Positions 36,755 through 45,457 of a stretch of DNA of 64,000 nt are shown piece after piece. The stretch is from contig DAMBYU010000003.1 of the NCBI GenBank assembly GCA_032051265.1, forward strand, positions 186,001 through 250,000, given 5' to 3'. The DNA is from Dryocola sp032051265 (GTDB lineage: Bacteria; Pseudomonadota; Gammaproteobacteria; Enterobacterales; Enterobacteriaceae). The position numbers and the translations under genes are program-made. Every line of letters starts with the position of its first letter. The stretch's first letter is position 1. The notes below the pieces were generated by a model. That model worked only from the letters and a program-made list of their open reading frames with translations. It was not told the origin of the DNA and made no database searches.

Positions 36755-37645
36755 ATGAACCGAAAAACAATTTGTCAGCAGCTGACGCAGAAGATTAAGC
36801 ATTTGATAAGAAATGAAAATGTTGCGCTTCAGGCAATCCCTGACGTACGCCTGCTGTACGGTACAACGCCGAATGCCAGAACGCCGGTGATGTACGAGCC
36901 GGGGATCGTGATTCTCTTTTCCGGGCATAAAACGGGCTATATTAACGATCGCGTGTTTCGCTACGACACTAACGAATATCTCCTGCTCACCGTACCTTTA
37001 CCCTTCGAATGTGAAACTTTCGCGACACCGGAGGTGCCGCTGGCGGGCGTGCGCATCAATATCGACGTCTTGCAGCTTCAGGATCTGCTGATGGATATTG
37101 GCGAAGACGATCTCTTCCAACCGCAGGCTTGTTCCACGGGGATTAACTCTGCCGAACTGTCGGAGGAAATTCTGTGTGCGGTGGAGCGTCTGTTAGATGT
37201 GCTTGAGCGCCCGCTGGATGCGCGCATTCTTGGCAAACAGATTATCCGCGAAATTCTCTATCACATTCTCACCGGACCACGGGGCGGGGCGTTGCTGGCG
37301 CTGGTCAGCCGCCAGACGCATTTTAGTCTGATAAGCCGCGTGCTTAGGCGCATCGAAACGCAGTACACCGAGAACCTCTCCGTTGACCAGCTTGCCGCTG
37401 AGGCCAACATGAGCGTCTCGGCGTTTCACCATAACTTCAAATCGGTAACCAGCACTTCGCCGCTGCAATACCTGAAAAGCTATCGGCTGCATAAGGCGCG
37501 AATGCTGATTTTACACGACGGGCTAAAAGCCAGCACCGCGGCGGTGCGGGTGGGATATGAAAGCGCATCGCAGTTTAGCCGCGAGTTTAAGCGCTATTTT
37601 GGCGTAACGCCGGGCGAGGATGTGGCGCGTATGCGTATGATGTAG
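36755..37645 (+). CDS. yqhC: AraC-family regulator YqhC
   Basis: Aldehyde-responsive activator of yqhD and dkgA. 296 residues; N-terminal AraC_N domain, then two helix-turn-helix units at the C-terminus (LSVDQLAAEANMSVSAFHHN and TAAVRVGYESASQFSREFKR). GGAG precedes the ATG. Divergent from yqhD across about 200 bases, where its operator should be. Confidence 0.95.
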   Translation: MNRKTICQQLTQKIKHLIRNENVALQAIPDVRLLYGTTPNARTPVMYEPGIVILFSGHKTGYINDRVFRYDTNEYLLLTVPLPFECETFATPEVPLAGVRINIDVLQLQDLLMDIGEDDLFQPQACSTGINSAELSEEILCAVERLLDVLERPLDARILGKQIIREILYHILTGPRGGALLALVSRQTHFSLISRVLRRIETQYTENLSVDQLAAEANMSVSAFHHNFKSVTSTSPLQYLKSYRLHKARMLILHDGLKASTAAVRVGYESASQFSREFKRYFGVTPGEDVARMRMM

Positions 37646-37681
37646 TAACCCCGGCACGAATGGCCGGGGCCGGGACATCAC

Positions 37682-38341
37682 TTACGCAAGCCTAACTTTT
37701 TTTTTGAGCACGACGAACAGCGTGCCGATCAAACCGGCAACCAGTAGGAAGATGGGCAGGATCATCAGGAAGGTCATCACCTGATCTTCATGGCGCTTCA
37801 CAAAGGGGATCATGCTCAGCGCATAGCCAAAACTTGTCACCACGCCAACCCACAGCAGCGCGCTCAGCCAGTTAAAGAACTGGAAACGGCGGTTGCTGAG
37901 GCCGGAAATACCCGCCATGGTTGGCAGCAGGGTGCGTATAAACGCCAGAAAACGTCCGGCAAGCAGCGCCAGCAGGCCGTGTTTGTCGAACATATGCGTG
38001 GCTTTCTGGTGATACTGGATGGGCAGCTGCCCCAGCCAGTTTCTCACCGTTTTGGTATTACCCAGCCAGCGACCCTGCAAATAGCTCAGCCAACAGCCGA
38101 GGCTCGCAGCCGTGGTCAGAATGACCATTGTCGGGACGAAATCCATCACCCCTTTGGCCACCAGCGCCCCCGCCAGCAGCAGCAGGCTGTCTCCCGGCAG
38201 AAACGAAGCCGGCAGCAACCCATTTTCCAGAAACAGCGTCGCAAACATGACGCAATAGACAACACCAATCACATGAGGGTTTGCCAGGGCGGCAAAGTCA
38301 TGTTGCCAAAGCGCCTGGACGATATTTTGTATTACAGCCAT
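37682..38341 (-). CDS. yghB: DedA family membrane protein YghB
   Basis: Inner-membrane DedA protein; in E. coli it is redundant with YqjA for proton-motive-force homeostasis and division. 219 residues. The motif FLPGDSLLLLAGALVAKG and the basic GRFLAFIRTLLPTMAGIS segment are typical. Five hydrophobic stretches. A GC hairpin (37649-37669) separates it from convergent yqhC. Confidence 0.95.
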   Translation of the reverse strand: MAVIQNIVQALWQHDFAALANPHVIGVVYCVMFATLFLENGLLPASFLPGDSLLLLAGALVAKGVMDFVPTMVILTTAASLGCWLSYLQGRWLGNTKTVRNWLGQLPIQYHQKATHMFDKHGLLALLAGRFLAFIRTLLPTMAGISGLSNRRFQFFNWLSALLWVGVVTSFGYALSMIPFVKRHEDQVMTFLMILPIFLLVAGLIGTLFVVLKKKVRLA

Positions 38342-38415
38342 GGAAAATCCTGTGGAACCGCCTGGACAGTTCGCCTGAAGTAAGACGAAACTTATTTTAA
38401 GTACAGTGTAACGCT

Positions 38416-38445
38416 AAAAAGCCCGCGGCACCTTGATCGCGGGCT
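38416..38445 (-). terminator. metC terminator
   Basis: Reading leftwards, AGCCCGCG (38445-38438) pairs with CGCGGGCT (38427-38420), followed by TTTTT. About 58 bases past the metC stop. Confidence 0.75.
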
Positions 38446-38503
38446 CAACAAATCACAGCGGCAAACAATTTCTTCTCTTTTCAGCTCGCCAAATCTGGCA
38501 ACT

Positions 38504-39691
38504 TCAGGCTATGCGCTGGAAACCTGCATCCAGATCGGCCTGAAGATCCTCTACGTTTTCCAGTCCGATATGAACACGAACTAACGTGCCTGAAAAATCT
38601 ATCCCGCCTGCCGGGCGAATTTCCGCTAACTCTTCCGGCTGATTGGCAAGGATAAGCGATTCATAGCCTCCCCAGGAATAGGCCATGCTGAAATACTGGA
38701 AATGATTGAGATAGCGCTGGAGCTGCTCATCGTTTAAGCGTTTTTTCAGCACAAAAGAGAACAAACCGCTGCTGCCTGTAAAGTCACGTTTCCAGAACTC
38801 ATGGCCCTTGCTGCCCGGGAGCGCCGGATGATTCACGCGTTCGACTAACGGATGTTGAGCCAGCCATTCGGCAATTTTTAAACTGCTTTCCTGATGCTGA
38901 CGTAAACGCACGCTCAGCGTACGTAATCCACGGCTGGTCATATAAGCCGTGTCGGCGTCGAGCATCTGGCCCATCAGATAAGAATTCTCACGCAGCTGGT
39001 CCCAACAGCGGGCATTAGAAACCGCGGTGCCAACCATCGCGTCGGAATGCCCAATCAGATATTTAGTGCCCGCCTGGATTGAGATATCGATACCGAAATC
39101 CAGCGCTTTAAATAAAATGCCCGCCGACCAGGTATTATCTATCATGATGACGGCTTCGGGTGCCACGTTGCGAACCGCCTTCACCATTGCCGGTATGTCG
39201 TGAACTTCCATGGTGATGGAGCCCGGGGACTCAAGGAAAACGACTTTGGTATTGGGCTGCACCAGATCCGCGATGCCTGCGCCAGTCATAGGATCGAACC
39301 AGGTTGTGGTGACGCCAAGTTTCGCGAGAATTTTAGTGCAGAAATCCTGGCTGGGTTCGTAGGCGGTGCCGGTCATCAGCACGTTATCGCCTTGTTCGAC
39401 AAAGGCCAGAATAGCGTTTGCCACGGCGGCGGCGCCGCAAGGGTAAAGCGCACAGCCTGCTCCGCCTTCCAGTTCGCACATCGCTTCCTGCAAAGAAAAG
39501 TGGGTGAGGGTGCCGCGACGGCCGTAAAATAACTCGCCTTTTGCCCGGTTAGCCGTGGCCTCTTTTTTGGCTGCCACGGTTTCAAAGACCAACGATGAAG
39601 CGCGCTGAATGACGCTATTAACCGAACCCTGGGTGAATTTTTTATCGCGCCCGGCATTTATCAGCGCCGTTTCAATGTGCTTCGCTGCCAT
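38504..39691 (-). CDS. metC: cystathionine beta-lyase MetC
   Basis: PLP enzyme converting cystathionine to homocysteine in methionine synthesis. 395 residues of the Cys/Met metabolism PLP family. The Schiff-base lysine is in SIQAGTKYLIGHSD; the cofactor aspartate is in IMIDNTWSAG. Divergent from exbB, with a MetJ operator 17-32 bases before the start. Confidence 0.98.
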   Translation of the reverse strand: MAAKHIETALINAGRDKKFTQGSVNSVIQRASSLVFETVAAKKEATANRAKGELFYGRRGTLTHFSLQEAMCELEGGAGCALYPCGAAAVANAILAFVEQGDNVLMTGTAYEPSQDFCTKILAKLGVTTTWFDPMTGAGIADLVQPNTKVVFLESPGSITMEVHDIPAMVKAVRNVAPEAVIMIDNTWSAGILFKALDFGIDISIQAGTKYLIGHSDAMVGTAVSNARCWDQLRENSYLMGQMLDADTAYMTSRGLRTLSVRLRQHQESSLKIAEWLAQHPLVERVNHPALPGSKGHEFWKRDFTGSSGLFSFVLKKRLNDEQLQRYLNHFQYFSMAYSWGGYESLILANQPEELAEIRPAGGIDFSGTLVRVHIGLENVEDLQADLDAGFQRIA

Positions 39692-39707
39692 TTCTCCTAC
39701 CCCATTT

Positions 39708-39723
39708 AACCGTCTGGATGTCT
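39708..39723 (-). promoter_or_regulatory. MetJ operator (two met boxes) of metC
   Basis: On the metC strand the sequence is AGACATCC AGACGGTT, two adjacent 8-mers each 6/8 to the AGACGTCT met box. The first 13 bases agree with my memory of the E. coli metC operator. Methionine (SAM) repression is expected. Confidence 0.75.
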
Positions 39724-39865
39724 AAAGATAACTTAACATGGTTTACACGGCATGCCTCATGCCGTTTCCTCAGGTTGACAAAAAAAGCTGAAAATCCGGC
39801 AACCGCCGGGTTTTACTGCGTAAGCGCAAGGAATAAATAGACAAATTCAGGCACTCTGTAAATAC

Positions 39866-39885
39866 TAATGAGAACTACTATCAAT
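39866..39885 (+). promoter_or_regulatory. Fur box upstream of exbB
   Basis: TAATGAGAACTACTATCAAT is close to the Fur consensus written as TAATGATAATTATTATCAAT (17 of 20). It lies 63-82 bases before the exbB start. Iron repression of exbBD by Fur is established in enterobacteria. Confidence 0.68.
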
Positions 39886-39947
39886 TCGATGTCGTTTTGA
39901 TATTATTATGCTCAGATTTTGTATTGTTTCTGCGGTGGAGAGTAAGA

Positions 39948-40682
39948 GTGACGAATAATTTGATGCAGACGGACCTCTCCGTCTGGGGCATGTATCAGCA
40001 TGCCGACATCGTGGTAAAAATTGTGATGATCGGCCTGATTCTGGCCTCCGTCGTCACCTGGGCCATCTTCTTTAGCAAAAGCGTTGAGCTGTTATCCCAA
40101 AAGCGCCGCATCAGACGTGAACAGCAGCAGTTAGCCACTGCCTGCTCGCTGGATGAAGCCTGCGAAATGGCAACGGCTTTCGGCGCTAAAAGCCTCAGCA
40201 CGGTGTTAATTAACGAAGCCCGCAATGAACTGGAACTTTCCGCAGGAAGCGAAGATAACGAAGGCATTAAAGAGCGTACGGGTTTCCGCCTGGAACGCCG
40301 CGTCGCCGCATTTGGCCGTCATATGGGCCGTGGCAATGGTTTCCTTGCCACCATCGGCGCTATCTCCCCGTTCGTCGGCCTGTTTGGTACGGTGTGGGGC
40401 ATCATGAACAGCTTTATCGGCATTGCGCAGACGCAAACGACTAACCTCGCGGTTGTGGCACCCGGCATCGCAGAAGCCCTGCTGGCGACGGCGATTGGCC
40501 TGATTGCGGCCATCCCTGCGGTGGTTATCTATAATATTTTTGCTCGTATGATCGGCGGCCACAAAGCGTCACTGGGTGACGTTGCGGCACAGGTTCTGCT
40601 ACTGCAAAGCCGCGATCTGGACCTGGAAGCCAGCTCTCAGTCGCGCCCTGTTCGTCCGGCTCAAAAACTGCGTGTAGGTTAA
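39948..40682 (+). CDS. exbB: TonB-system proton channel subunit ExbB
   Basis: Inner-membrane MotA-like protein that, with ExbD, powers TonB. The GTG at 39948 after GGAG gives 244 residues (MTNNLMQTDLSVWGMYQ), exactly the E. coli length; an upstream ATG frame is not conserved. Three hydrophobic segments are visible. The third carries AEALLATAIGLIAAIPAVV. Followed after 6 bases by exbD. Confidence 0.97.
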   Translation: MTNNLMQTDLSVWGMYQHADIVVKIVMIGLILASVVTWAIFFSKSVELLSQKRRIRREQQQLATACSLDEACEMATAFGAKSLSTVLINEARNELELSAGSEDNEGIKERTGFRLERRVAAFGRHMGRGNGFLATIGAISPFVGLFGTVWGIMNSFIGIAQTQTTNLAVVAPGIAEALLATAIGLIAAIPAVVIYNIFARMIGGHKASLGDVAAQVLLLQSRDLDLEASSQSRPVRPAQKLRVG

Positions 40683-40688
40683 TCCCCG

Positions 40689-41114
40689 ATGGCGATGCGT
40701 CTTAACGAAAATCTCGACGATAATGGCGAAATGCATGAAATCAACGTGACGCCGTTTATCGACGTCATGCTGGTTCTGCTGATCATCTTTATGGTGGCAG
40801 CGCCGCTGGCGACCGTGGACGTGAAGGTGAACCTTCCGGCCTCTTCCAGCCAGCCGCAGCCGCGTCCGGAAAAACCTGTTTATCTGTCCGTGAAAGCCGA
40901 TAACACCATGTTTGTGGGCAATGACGAAGTGACGAAAGAGAGCATGATCAACGTGCTTAGCGCCGCCACCGAGGGTAAGAAAGACACCACGATCTTCTTC
41001 CGCGCGGATAAAACGGTTGATTACGAGACGATGATGAACGTGATGGATACGCTGCATCAGGCAGGGTATCTGAAGATTGGGCTGGTAGGACAGGAAGTGA
41101 CAAAAGCTCAGTAA
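40689..41114 (+). CDS. exbD: TonB-system proton channel subunit ExbD
   Basis: Single-pass partner of ExbB. 141 residues. The membrane helix begins at INVTPFIDVMLVLLIIFMV, with the essential proton-path residue Asp25, followed by a periplasmic domain. Ends at a strong terminator. Confidence 0.98.
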   Translation: MAMRLNENLDDNGEMHEINVTPFIDVMLVLLIIFMVAAPLATVDVKVNLPASSSQPQPRPEKPVYLSVKADNTMFVGNDEVTKESMINVLSAATEGKKDTTIFFRADKTVDYETMMNVMDTLHQAGYLKIGLVGQEVTKAQ

Positions 41115-41130
41115 ACGCTCTGAATAATGA

Positions 41131-41162
41131 AATGGCGTGGTAGAAACCACGCCATTTTTTTT
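41131..41162. terminator. terminator exbD/yghA
   Basis: AATGGCGTGG (41131-41140) with CCACGCCATT (41147-41156), then a T-run of eight (41155-41162). Strong on the plus strand; convergent yghA ends within it. Confidence 0.88.
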
Positions 41163-42057
41163 AGCCTAAATGTTCCCCGCCGCACACGCCGTGCACTTCC
41201 GCAGTAACGTAGCTCGATTCCTGACTTGCCAGATAAACATACACTGGCGCAAGCTCTGCTGGCTGTCCTGCGCGTTTCATTGGCGTCTGCTGGCCGAACT
41301 TCGGTATCTTCTCCTGCGTCTGGCCGCCGGAAATCTGTAAGGCGGTCCAGATAGGCCCTGGCGCCACGACGTTTACGCGAATACCTTTCTCCGCTACCTG
41401 TTTGGCCAGCCCGCGGCTGTAGTTCAGGATTGCAGCCTTGGTTGAAGCGTAGTCCAGCAGATGCGCGCTTGGCTGATAAGCCTGAATCGACGAAGTAGTG
41501 ATGATGCTCGCACCGGCTTGCAGATGAGGTAAGGCTTCCTGCGTTATCCAGAAGAGAGCAAAAACGTTTAACGCATAGGTTTGCTGGAACTGCTCGCTGG
41601 TCAAATCGGCAATATCTTCCACCGCCGTTTGCTTACCGGCCACCAGCGCCAGAATATCCAGCCCGCCGAGCTCTTTAACTGCCTGCTGCACCAGGGAGCG
41701 GGCAAATTTTTCATCGCTCAAATCGCCCGGGATCAGCACCGCTTTGCGGCCTGCCTCCTCGATTAAAACTTTCACCTGCTCGGCATCTTCCTGCTCAGCG
41801 GGAAGGTAATTAATCACAACATCGGCGCCTTCGCGCGCGTAGGCAATGGCGGCCGCACGGCCAATACCCGAATCACCGCCGGTCACCAGCGCCTTGCGAC
41901 CCTTCAGTCGCCCGCTTCCGACATAGCTGCTTTCGCCACAGTCGGGAACCGGGTCCATTTTCGCCTGAACCCCAGGAGCCGGCTGTTTCTGCTGCGGATA
42001 TTCGCCGGTGTGATATTGATTACGTGGATCCTGCATTTCAGACTGGTGATTTGCCAT
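41161..42057 (-). CDS. yghA: YghA, short-chain dehydrogenase/reductase
   Basis: NAD(P)-dependent oxidoreductase; substrate not established. The ATG at 42057 gives 298 residues. An N-terminal Gln/Pro-rich tail (about 1-45) precedes the Rossmann motif TGGDSGIG; the catalytic Ser is in ITTSSIQAY and the YxxxK motif is YASTK. Last conserved backbone gene before the accessory stretch; E. coli yqhA, which should follow, is absent. Confidence 0.95.
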   Translation of the reverse strand: MANHQSEMQDPRNQYHTGEYPQQKQPAPGVQAKMDPVPDCGESSYVGSGRLKGRKALVTGGDSGIGRAAAIAYAREGADVVINYLPAEQEDAEQVKVLIEEAGRKAVLIPGDLSDEKFARSLVQQAVKELGGLDILALVAGKQTAVEDIADLTSEQFQQTYALNVFALFWITQEALPHLQAGASIITTSSIQAYQPSAHLLDYASTKAAILNYSRGLAKQVAEKGIRVNVVAPGPIWTALQISGGQTQEKIPKFGQQTPMKRAGQPAELAPVYVYLASQESSYVTAEVHGVCGGEHLG

Positions 42058-42246
42058 TAGTCGCTCTCCGTTTTGTTTCACATCCTTAAAGCCTGGTTGT
42101 TTTTGCTGAAATGTCTAACCGTTCCAGCTTATTCCTGGTGCCGATGACCCGGGAGCAAAATAAAGATGCGGCCTGATAAAATGTTTACTGCCCGGTTAAA
42201 ATTCCCCTATGGTAAAAGCGGCGGCGATCGCCGGGCAGGAGGATGA

Positions 42247-42963
42247 ATGAAAACCGCACGTCACGAGGAGCTGATCCAACTCCTCGAACAATACGAAAAT
42301 CTGACCACGCAGCAGCTGGCACGACTGCTGGAAGTGAGCCTTGAAACCGTACGGCGCGATCTGGATCACCTGCAAAAGCAGGGCAAAATCATCCGCCAGC
42401 ACGGGCGAGCCAGGCATATCAGCCGTGGCACCGGAGACAGCGGCGATCCTTTTATCGAGCGTCAGAAAAGTCATCTCCACAGTAAAGCGACCATTGCCCG
42501 ACGGGCGCTATCCTGGGTGAGCGAAGGGATGGTGATAGCCCTGGACGCCAGTTCAACCTGCTGGTATCTGGCCCGGTTGCTGCCGGATATTCCTCTCACC
42601 GTGTTTACCAACAGCGAGCGTATTTGCCAGCTATTGGCAAAGCGCGAACATATTCAGCTCGTCAGCACCGGCGGCATGTTGCAGCGTAAATACGCCTGTT
42701 ACATCGATGCTCCCCTGGCCCCGCTGCTCAAAAATATCGCAATCGATCTGTTCATCTTTTCCTGCGAAGGGGTTGATGTAAACGGCACGCTATGGGATAC
42801 GCGCAGCTGGAACGCGGAATATAAAACGACGCTGCTTCGGCGCGCCGCTCAGTCCTTGCTGTTAATCGACAAAAGTAAACTTGAGCGGGCAGGGGAGGTC
42901 AAAATTGGTGACGTGGCGGCAGTAACTGAAATTATCAGTGATTCCGTACTGCAGAACGGGTAA
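42247..42963 (+). CDS. FucR-like DeoR-family regulator
   Basis: 238 residues. N-terminal DeoR helix-turn-helix (LTTQQLARLLEVSLETVRRD, about 19-38), then a sugar-phosphate-isomerase-like effector domain. It closely resembles E. coli FucR as I recall it, including MVIALDASSTCWYLAR and LLLIDKSK, but no fucose genes lie beside it. It may be a displaced fucR or a paralogue that senses another sugar phosphate. GCAGGAGG precedes the ATG. Divergent from yghA. Confidence 0.82.
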   Translation: MKTARHEELIQLLEQYENLTTQQLARLLEVSLETVRRDLDHLQKQGKIIRQHGRARHISRGTGDSGDPFIERQKSHLHSKATIARRALSWVSEGMVIALDASSTCWYLARLLPDIPLTVFTNSERICQLLAKREHIQLVSTGGMLQRKYACYIDAPLAPLLKNIAIDLFIFSCEGVDVNGTLWDTRSWNAEYKTTLLRRAAQSLLLIDKSKLERAGEVKIGDVAAVTEIISDSVLQNG

Positions 42964-42978
42964 GCGATATCTTCTCTG

Positions 42979-43365
42979 CTATAAATTCGGCGTCTTGTGA
43001 GTTCCTTCAAGCAATCCGCGCGTGATAGATAAAGTCTGCGCCTCGTCAGTCCTGATTTGCTGATAATTTTCCTCCAGCCGCGTTATTATCATCTGCTTTA
43101 AATGCGGTTGGCTGGCGATAATTTCACTTAATACCGCGCCGTAAACTTCTTCTTTAAATCTCATCGGATAGATCTCGTGGCGGTTTTTCCACTTGAGTTC
43201 CACCAGTGCGGAAGTAATATCCGTATTTTCCTGGGTGTATTGGGCAATATTTTCATTCTTCAGGACAACCAGCGCGTTAATATTTTCATTTAAGGTAAAT
43301 TCAAAGCTATTATCACCGTCGTTGGCGTTATTTTCTGGCGCTGGGGGCTGATTTACTTCTGGCAT
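42979..43365 (-). CDS. unrecognised 128-residue protein
   Basis: I do not recognise this protein. It is hydrophilic with no signal peptide or membrane segment. The N-terminus is Asn/Pro-rich (PPAPENNANDGDN) and the rest looks helical. It starts 5 bases after the stop of the gene at 43371-43772, and its ribosome-binding GAGG overlaps that stop, so the two are almost certainly one operon and may interact. Accessory, between yghA and gpr. Confidence 0.75.
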   Translation of the reverse strand: MPEVNQPPAPENNANDGDNSFEFTLNENINALVVLKNENIAQYTQENTDITSALVELKWKNRHEIYPMRFKEEVYGAVLSEIIASQPHLKQMIITRLEENYQQIRTDEAQTLSITRGLLEGTHKTPNL

Positions 43366-43370
43366 GTTGG

Positions 43371-43772
43371 TTAATCCTCAAACGAATAAAATAACGGCCA
43401 ATTTTTTTCCAGGGTCAGTTGGTTTATCCAGATCTGCTCTTCTTTTAACCTGATAGCTGACGTTTTATCCTCGATCAACATGTGTAAATCGGCCGGACTG
43501 AGCTTTTCTTGCTCGCACACTTCGTTGATGACGGCGGCCAGGGTGGCAATTTTTGCGGCGCACAGCAGGCGCTCTTTAATATGTTTGTCCGTTTCTTCCA
43601 GTAGCGCGTTTTTTGCAACTCCGGCATAATGTTTACCGCTGAGTATGGTTTTTTCAAGCGCTGAAAGTTTCTCCTGAACCTGGCCGTTCAACTCGCTATT
43701 TCTTGCGCTGTCGCTGCCGTCTTGCACGGTAAAAAGCTGAAAGCGCCACGGCATAAAACTGTTGGGCAACAT
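43371..43772 (-). CDS. unrecognised 133-residue protein
   Basis: Not recognised. Cytoplasmic and charged, with predicted helices (EKLSALEKTIL, KHIKERLLCAAKIATLAAV). AAAGGAC lies 9-15 bases before the ATG at 43772. It is the promoter-proximal gene of a two-gene unit and is divergent from the membrane protein at 43876. Confidence 0.75.
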   Translation of the reverse strand: MLPNSFMPWRFQLFTVQDGSDSARNSELNGQVQEKLSALEKTILSGKHYAGVAKNALLEETDKHIKERLLCAAKIATLAAVINEVCEQEKLSPADLHMLIEDKTSAIRLKEEQIWINQLTLEKNWPLFYSFED

Positions 43773-43875
43773 TGAATGGTGTCCTTTAATATCAATAGCC
43801 TGCTGGGCGTGTAAACGAGCGGCATGTCAAGATTATGATGCCTCAATTCTACAATAAAAAAAACAGGAGTTTCTG

Positions 43876-44379
43876 ATGCACAGCGTTTTCTATTTCATTG
43901 TGACCCTGCTGATGTTGTTATGCATCGTACTGCTGTTAATGAAAGAAATGTCGCCCGAGCAGGAAAATGCGACATCCGGGAAATTAAAAGAGCTTTCTGC
44001 CAGCAGCGCTGAAGAACGTGAAGACTATTTTTCAATGCTGATGTCCCGTATTACTCCGGATTACTTCTGGCGAGTCAGTAGCGAATATATCGATTTTACT
44101 TATGCGACCATAAAAAGGATGCGCATTGATGAGTTGACCACCCGGCCGGAGTTATTTAATGCCCAGCGCCGATGCAGTGATTTAAACTCAGCAGTATATA
44201 AATATTACGACAATATTAAAAAGCGCTGTGCTGAAGGAGAGCATGTTTCTCTCTCAGATATAGAAGTGCTCAATTTACGGCAGTGCTTTAATGAATTAAG
44301 CCTTGAGGCGTATCCCGCTCTGGTGGCTCTGGTCTGGCCGCATTACCAGCGCCCTGTCGTTGTGTTGGGAGAGGTATGA
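43876..44379 (+). CDS. unrecognised 167-residue membrane-anchored protein
   Basis: Not recognised. One N-terminal hydrophobic helix (residues 5-22: FYFIVTLLMLLCIVLLLM) is followed by a charged, helical cytoplasmic or periplasmic domain. A perfect AGGAG lies 7 bases before the ATG. Divergent from the pair at 42979-43772, with which it may share a promoter region. It is not YqhA, the usual gene at this place in E. coli. Confidence 0.75.
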   Translation: MHSVFYFIVTLLMLLCIVLLLMKEMSPEQENATSGKLKELSASSAEEREDYFSMLMSRITPDYFWRVSSEYIDFTYATIKRMRIDELTTRPELFNAQRRCSDLNSAVYKYYDNIKKRCAEGEHVSLSDIEVLNLRQCFNELSLEAYPALVALVWPHYQRPVVVLGEV

Positions 44380-44384
44380 TGCCG

Positions 44385-44410
44385 GGCGGGTAAGCGAAGT
44401 CTCACCCGCC
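44385..44410. terminator. hairpin between 43876 gene and gpr
   Basis: GGCGGGT (44385-44391) with ACCCGCC (44404-44410) between convergent genes; no T-run. Confidence 0.4.
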
Positions 44411-44416
44411 AGAAGG

Positions 44417-45457
44417 TTACTTATCTGAAGAAGCCTGCCAGAGGTTCAGCTCACCATCCGCCACGTGTTTATCTATAGCGCTGAGCTCCTCGGCGCTGAA
44501 GTGCAGATTTTCCAGCGCTTGCACATTCTCCTCCAACTGCTCCGGACGACTTGCGCCAATCAATACCGATGTCACCCTTTCATCTTTCAGCAGCCAGCTA
44601 AGCGCCATTTGCGCCATGGACTGCCCGCGGCGCTGTGCCATCTCATTAAGCAAACGCAGGCTGTTAAGGTTAGCCTCGGAAAGCATGGTTTCCGTCAGTC
44701 CGCGTGCTTTTTTCCCTTCGGCCTGCATACGTGAGCCGTCTGGAATACCGTTCAGGTATTTTCCGGTCAGCAGGCCCTGGGCCAGCGGCGTAAAGGCGAT
44801 ACAGCCCGTGCCGTTTTGCTCAAGGGTATCCAGCAGGCCGCTTTTATCAACCCAGCGGTTCAGCAGGTTATAGGAGGGCTGATGGATAAGTAACGGGATT
44901 TTCCACTCGCGCAGCATCCCGGTTATTTGCTGAGTGCGTTCCGGCGAATAAGAAGAAATACCGACATATAACGCCTTACCGCTTTGCACGGCCTGGGCTA
45001 ACGCCGAAGCGGTTTCTTCCATCGGCGTATTCTCATCAACGCGGTGCGAATAGAAAATATCGACATAGTCGAGTCCCATGCGCTGCAGGCTTTGATCAAG
45101 GCTTGCCAGCAGGTATTTGCGCGAGCCACCGGAGCCATACGGGCCCGGCCACATATCGTAACCGGCTTTGGTCGAGATAATTAGCTCATCGCGGTAAGCC
45201 GCAAAATCCTGGCGCAGCAGGCGGCCAAAGTTTTCTTCAGCCGAACCGGGAGGAGGGCCGTAATTATTGGCCAGATCAAAATGGGTAATACCTGAATCAA
45301 ACGCTTTGTGCAGCAGCGCACGCTGTGATTCCAGGTTGCTGATATGGCCAAAATTGTGCCACAGGCCAAGGGAAAGGGCGGGCAACTTCAGGCCACTCTG
45401 GCCGCAACGGCGGTACTGCATGGATTCATAACGGGAAGGGGAAGCCTGATAAGGCAT
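44417..45457 (-). CDS. gpr: L-glyceraldehyde 3-phosphate reductase (YghZ)
   Basis: Aldo-keto reductase (AKR14) that detoxifies L-glyceraldehyde 3-phosphate and methylglyoxal; also similar to Kv-beta proteins. 346 residues with THFDLANNYGPPPGSAEEN (Asp and Tyr), IISTKAGY (Lys) and YSHRVD (His). Nearly identical to E. coli YghZ in many blocks. It marks the return of conserved backbone inside the accessory stretch. Confidence 0.96.
   Translation of the reverse strand: MPYQASPSRYESMQYRRCGQSGLKLPALSLGLWHNFGHISNLESQRALLHKAFDSGITHFDLANNYGPPPGSAEENFGRLLRQDFAAYRDELIISTKAGYDMWPGPYGSGGSRKYLLASLDQSLQRMGLDYVDIFYSHRVDENTPMEETASALAQAVQSGKALYVGISSYSPERTQQITGMLREWKIPLLIHQPSYNLLNRWVDKSGLLDTLEQNGTGCIAFTPLAQGLLTGKYLNGIPDGSRMQAEGKKARGLTETMLSEANLNSLRLLNEMAQRRGQSMAQMALSWLLKDERVTSVLIGASRPEQLEENVQALENLHFSAEELSAIDKHVADGELNLWQASSDK

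Noticed and set aside
43876..44379. The 167-residue membrane protein as YqhA
   Set aside because: YqhA has several membrane helices; this protein has one N-terminal helix and no matching sequence.
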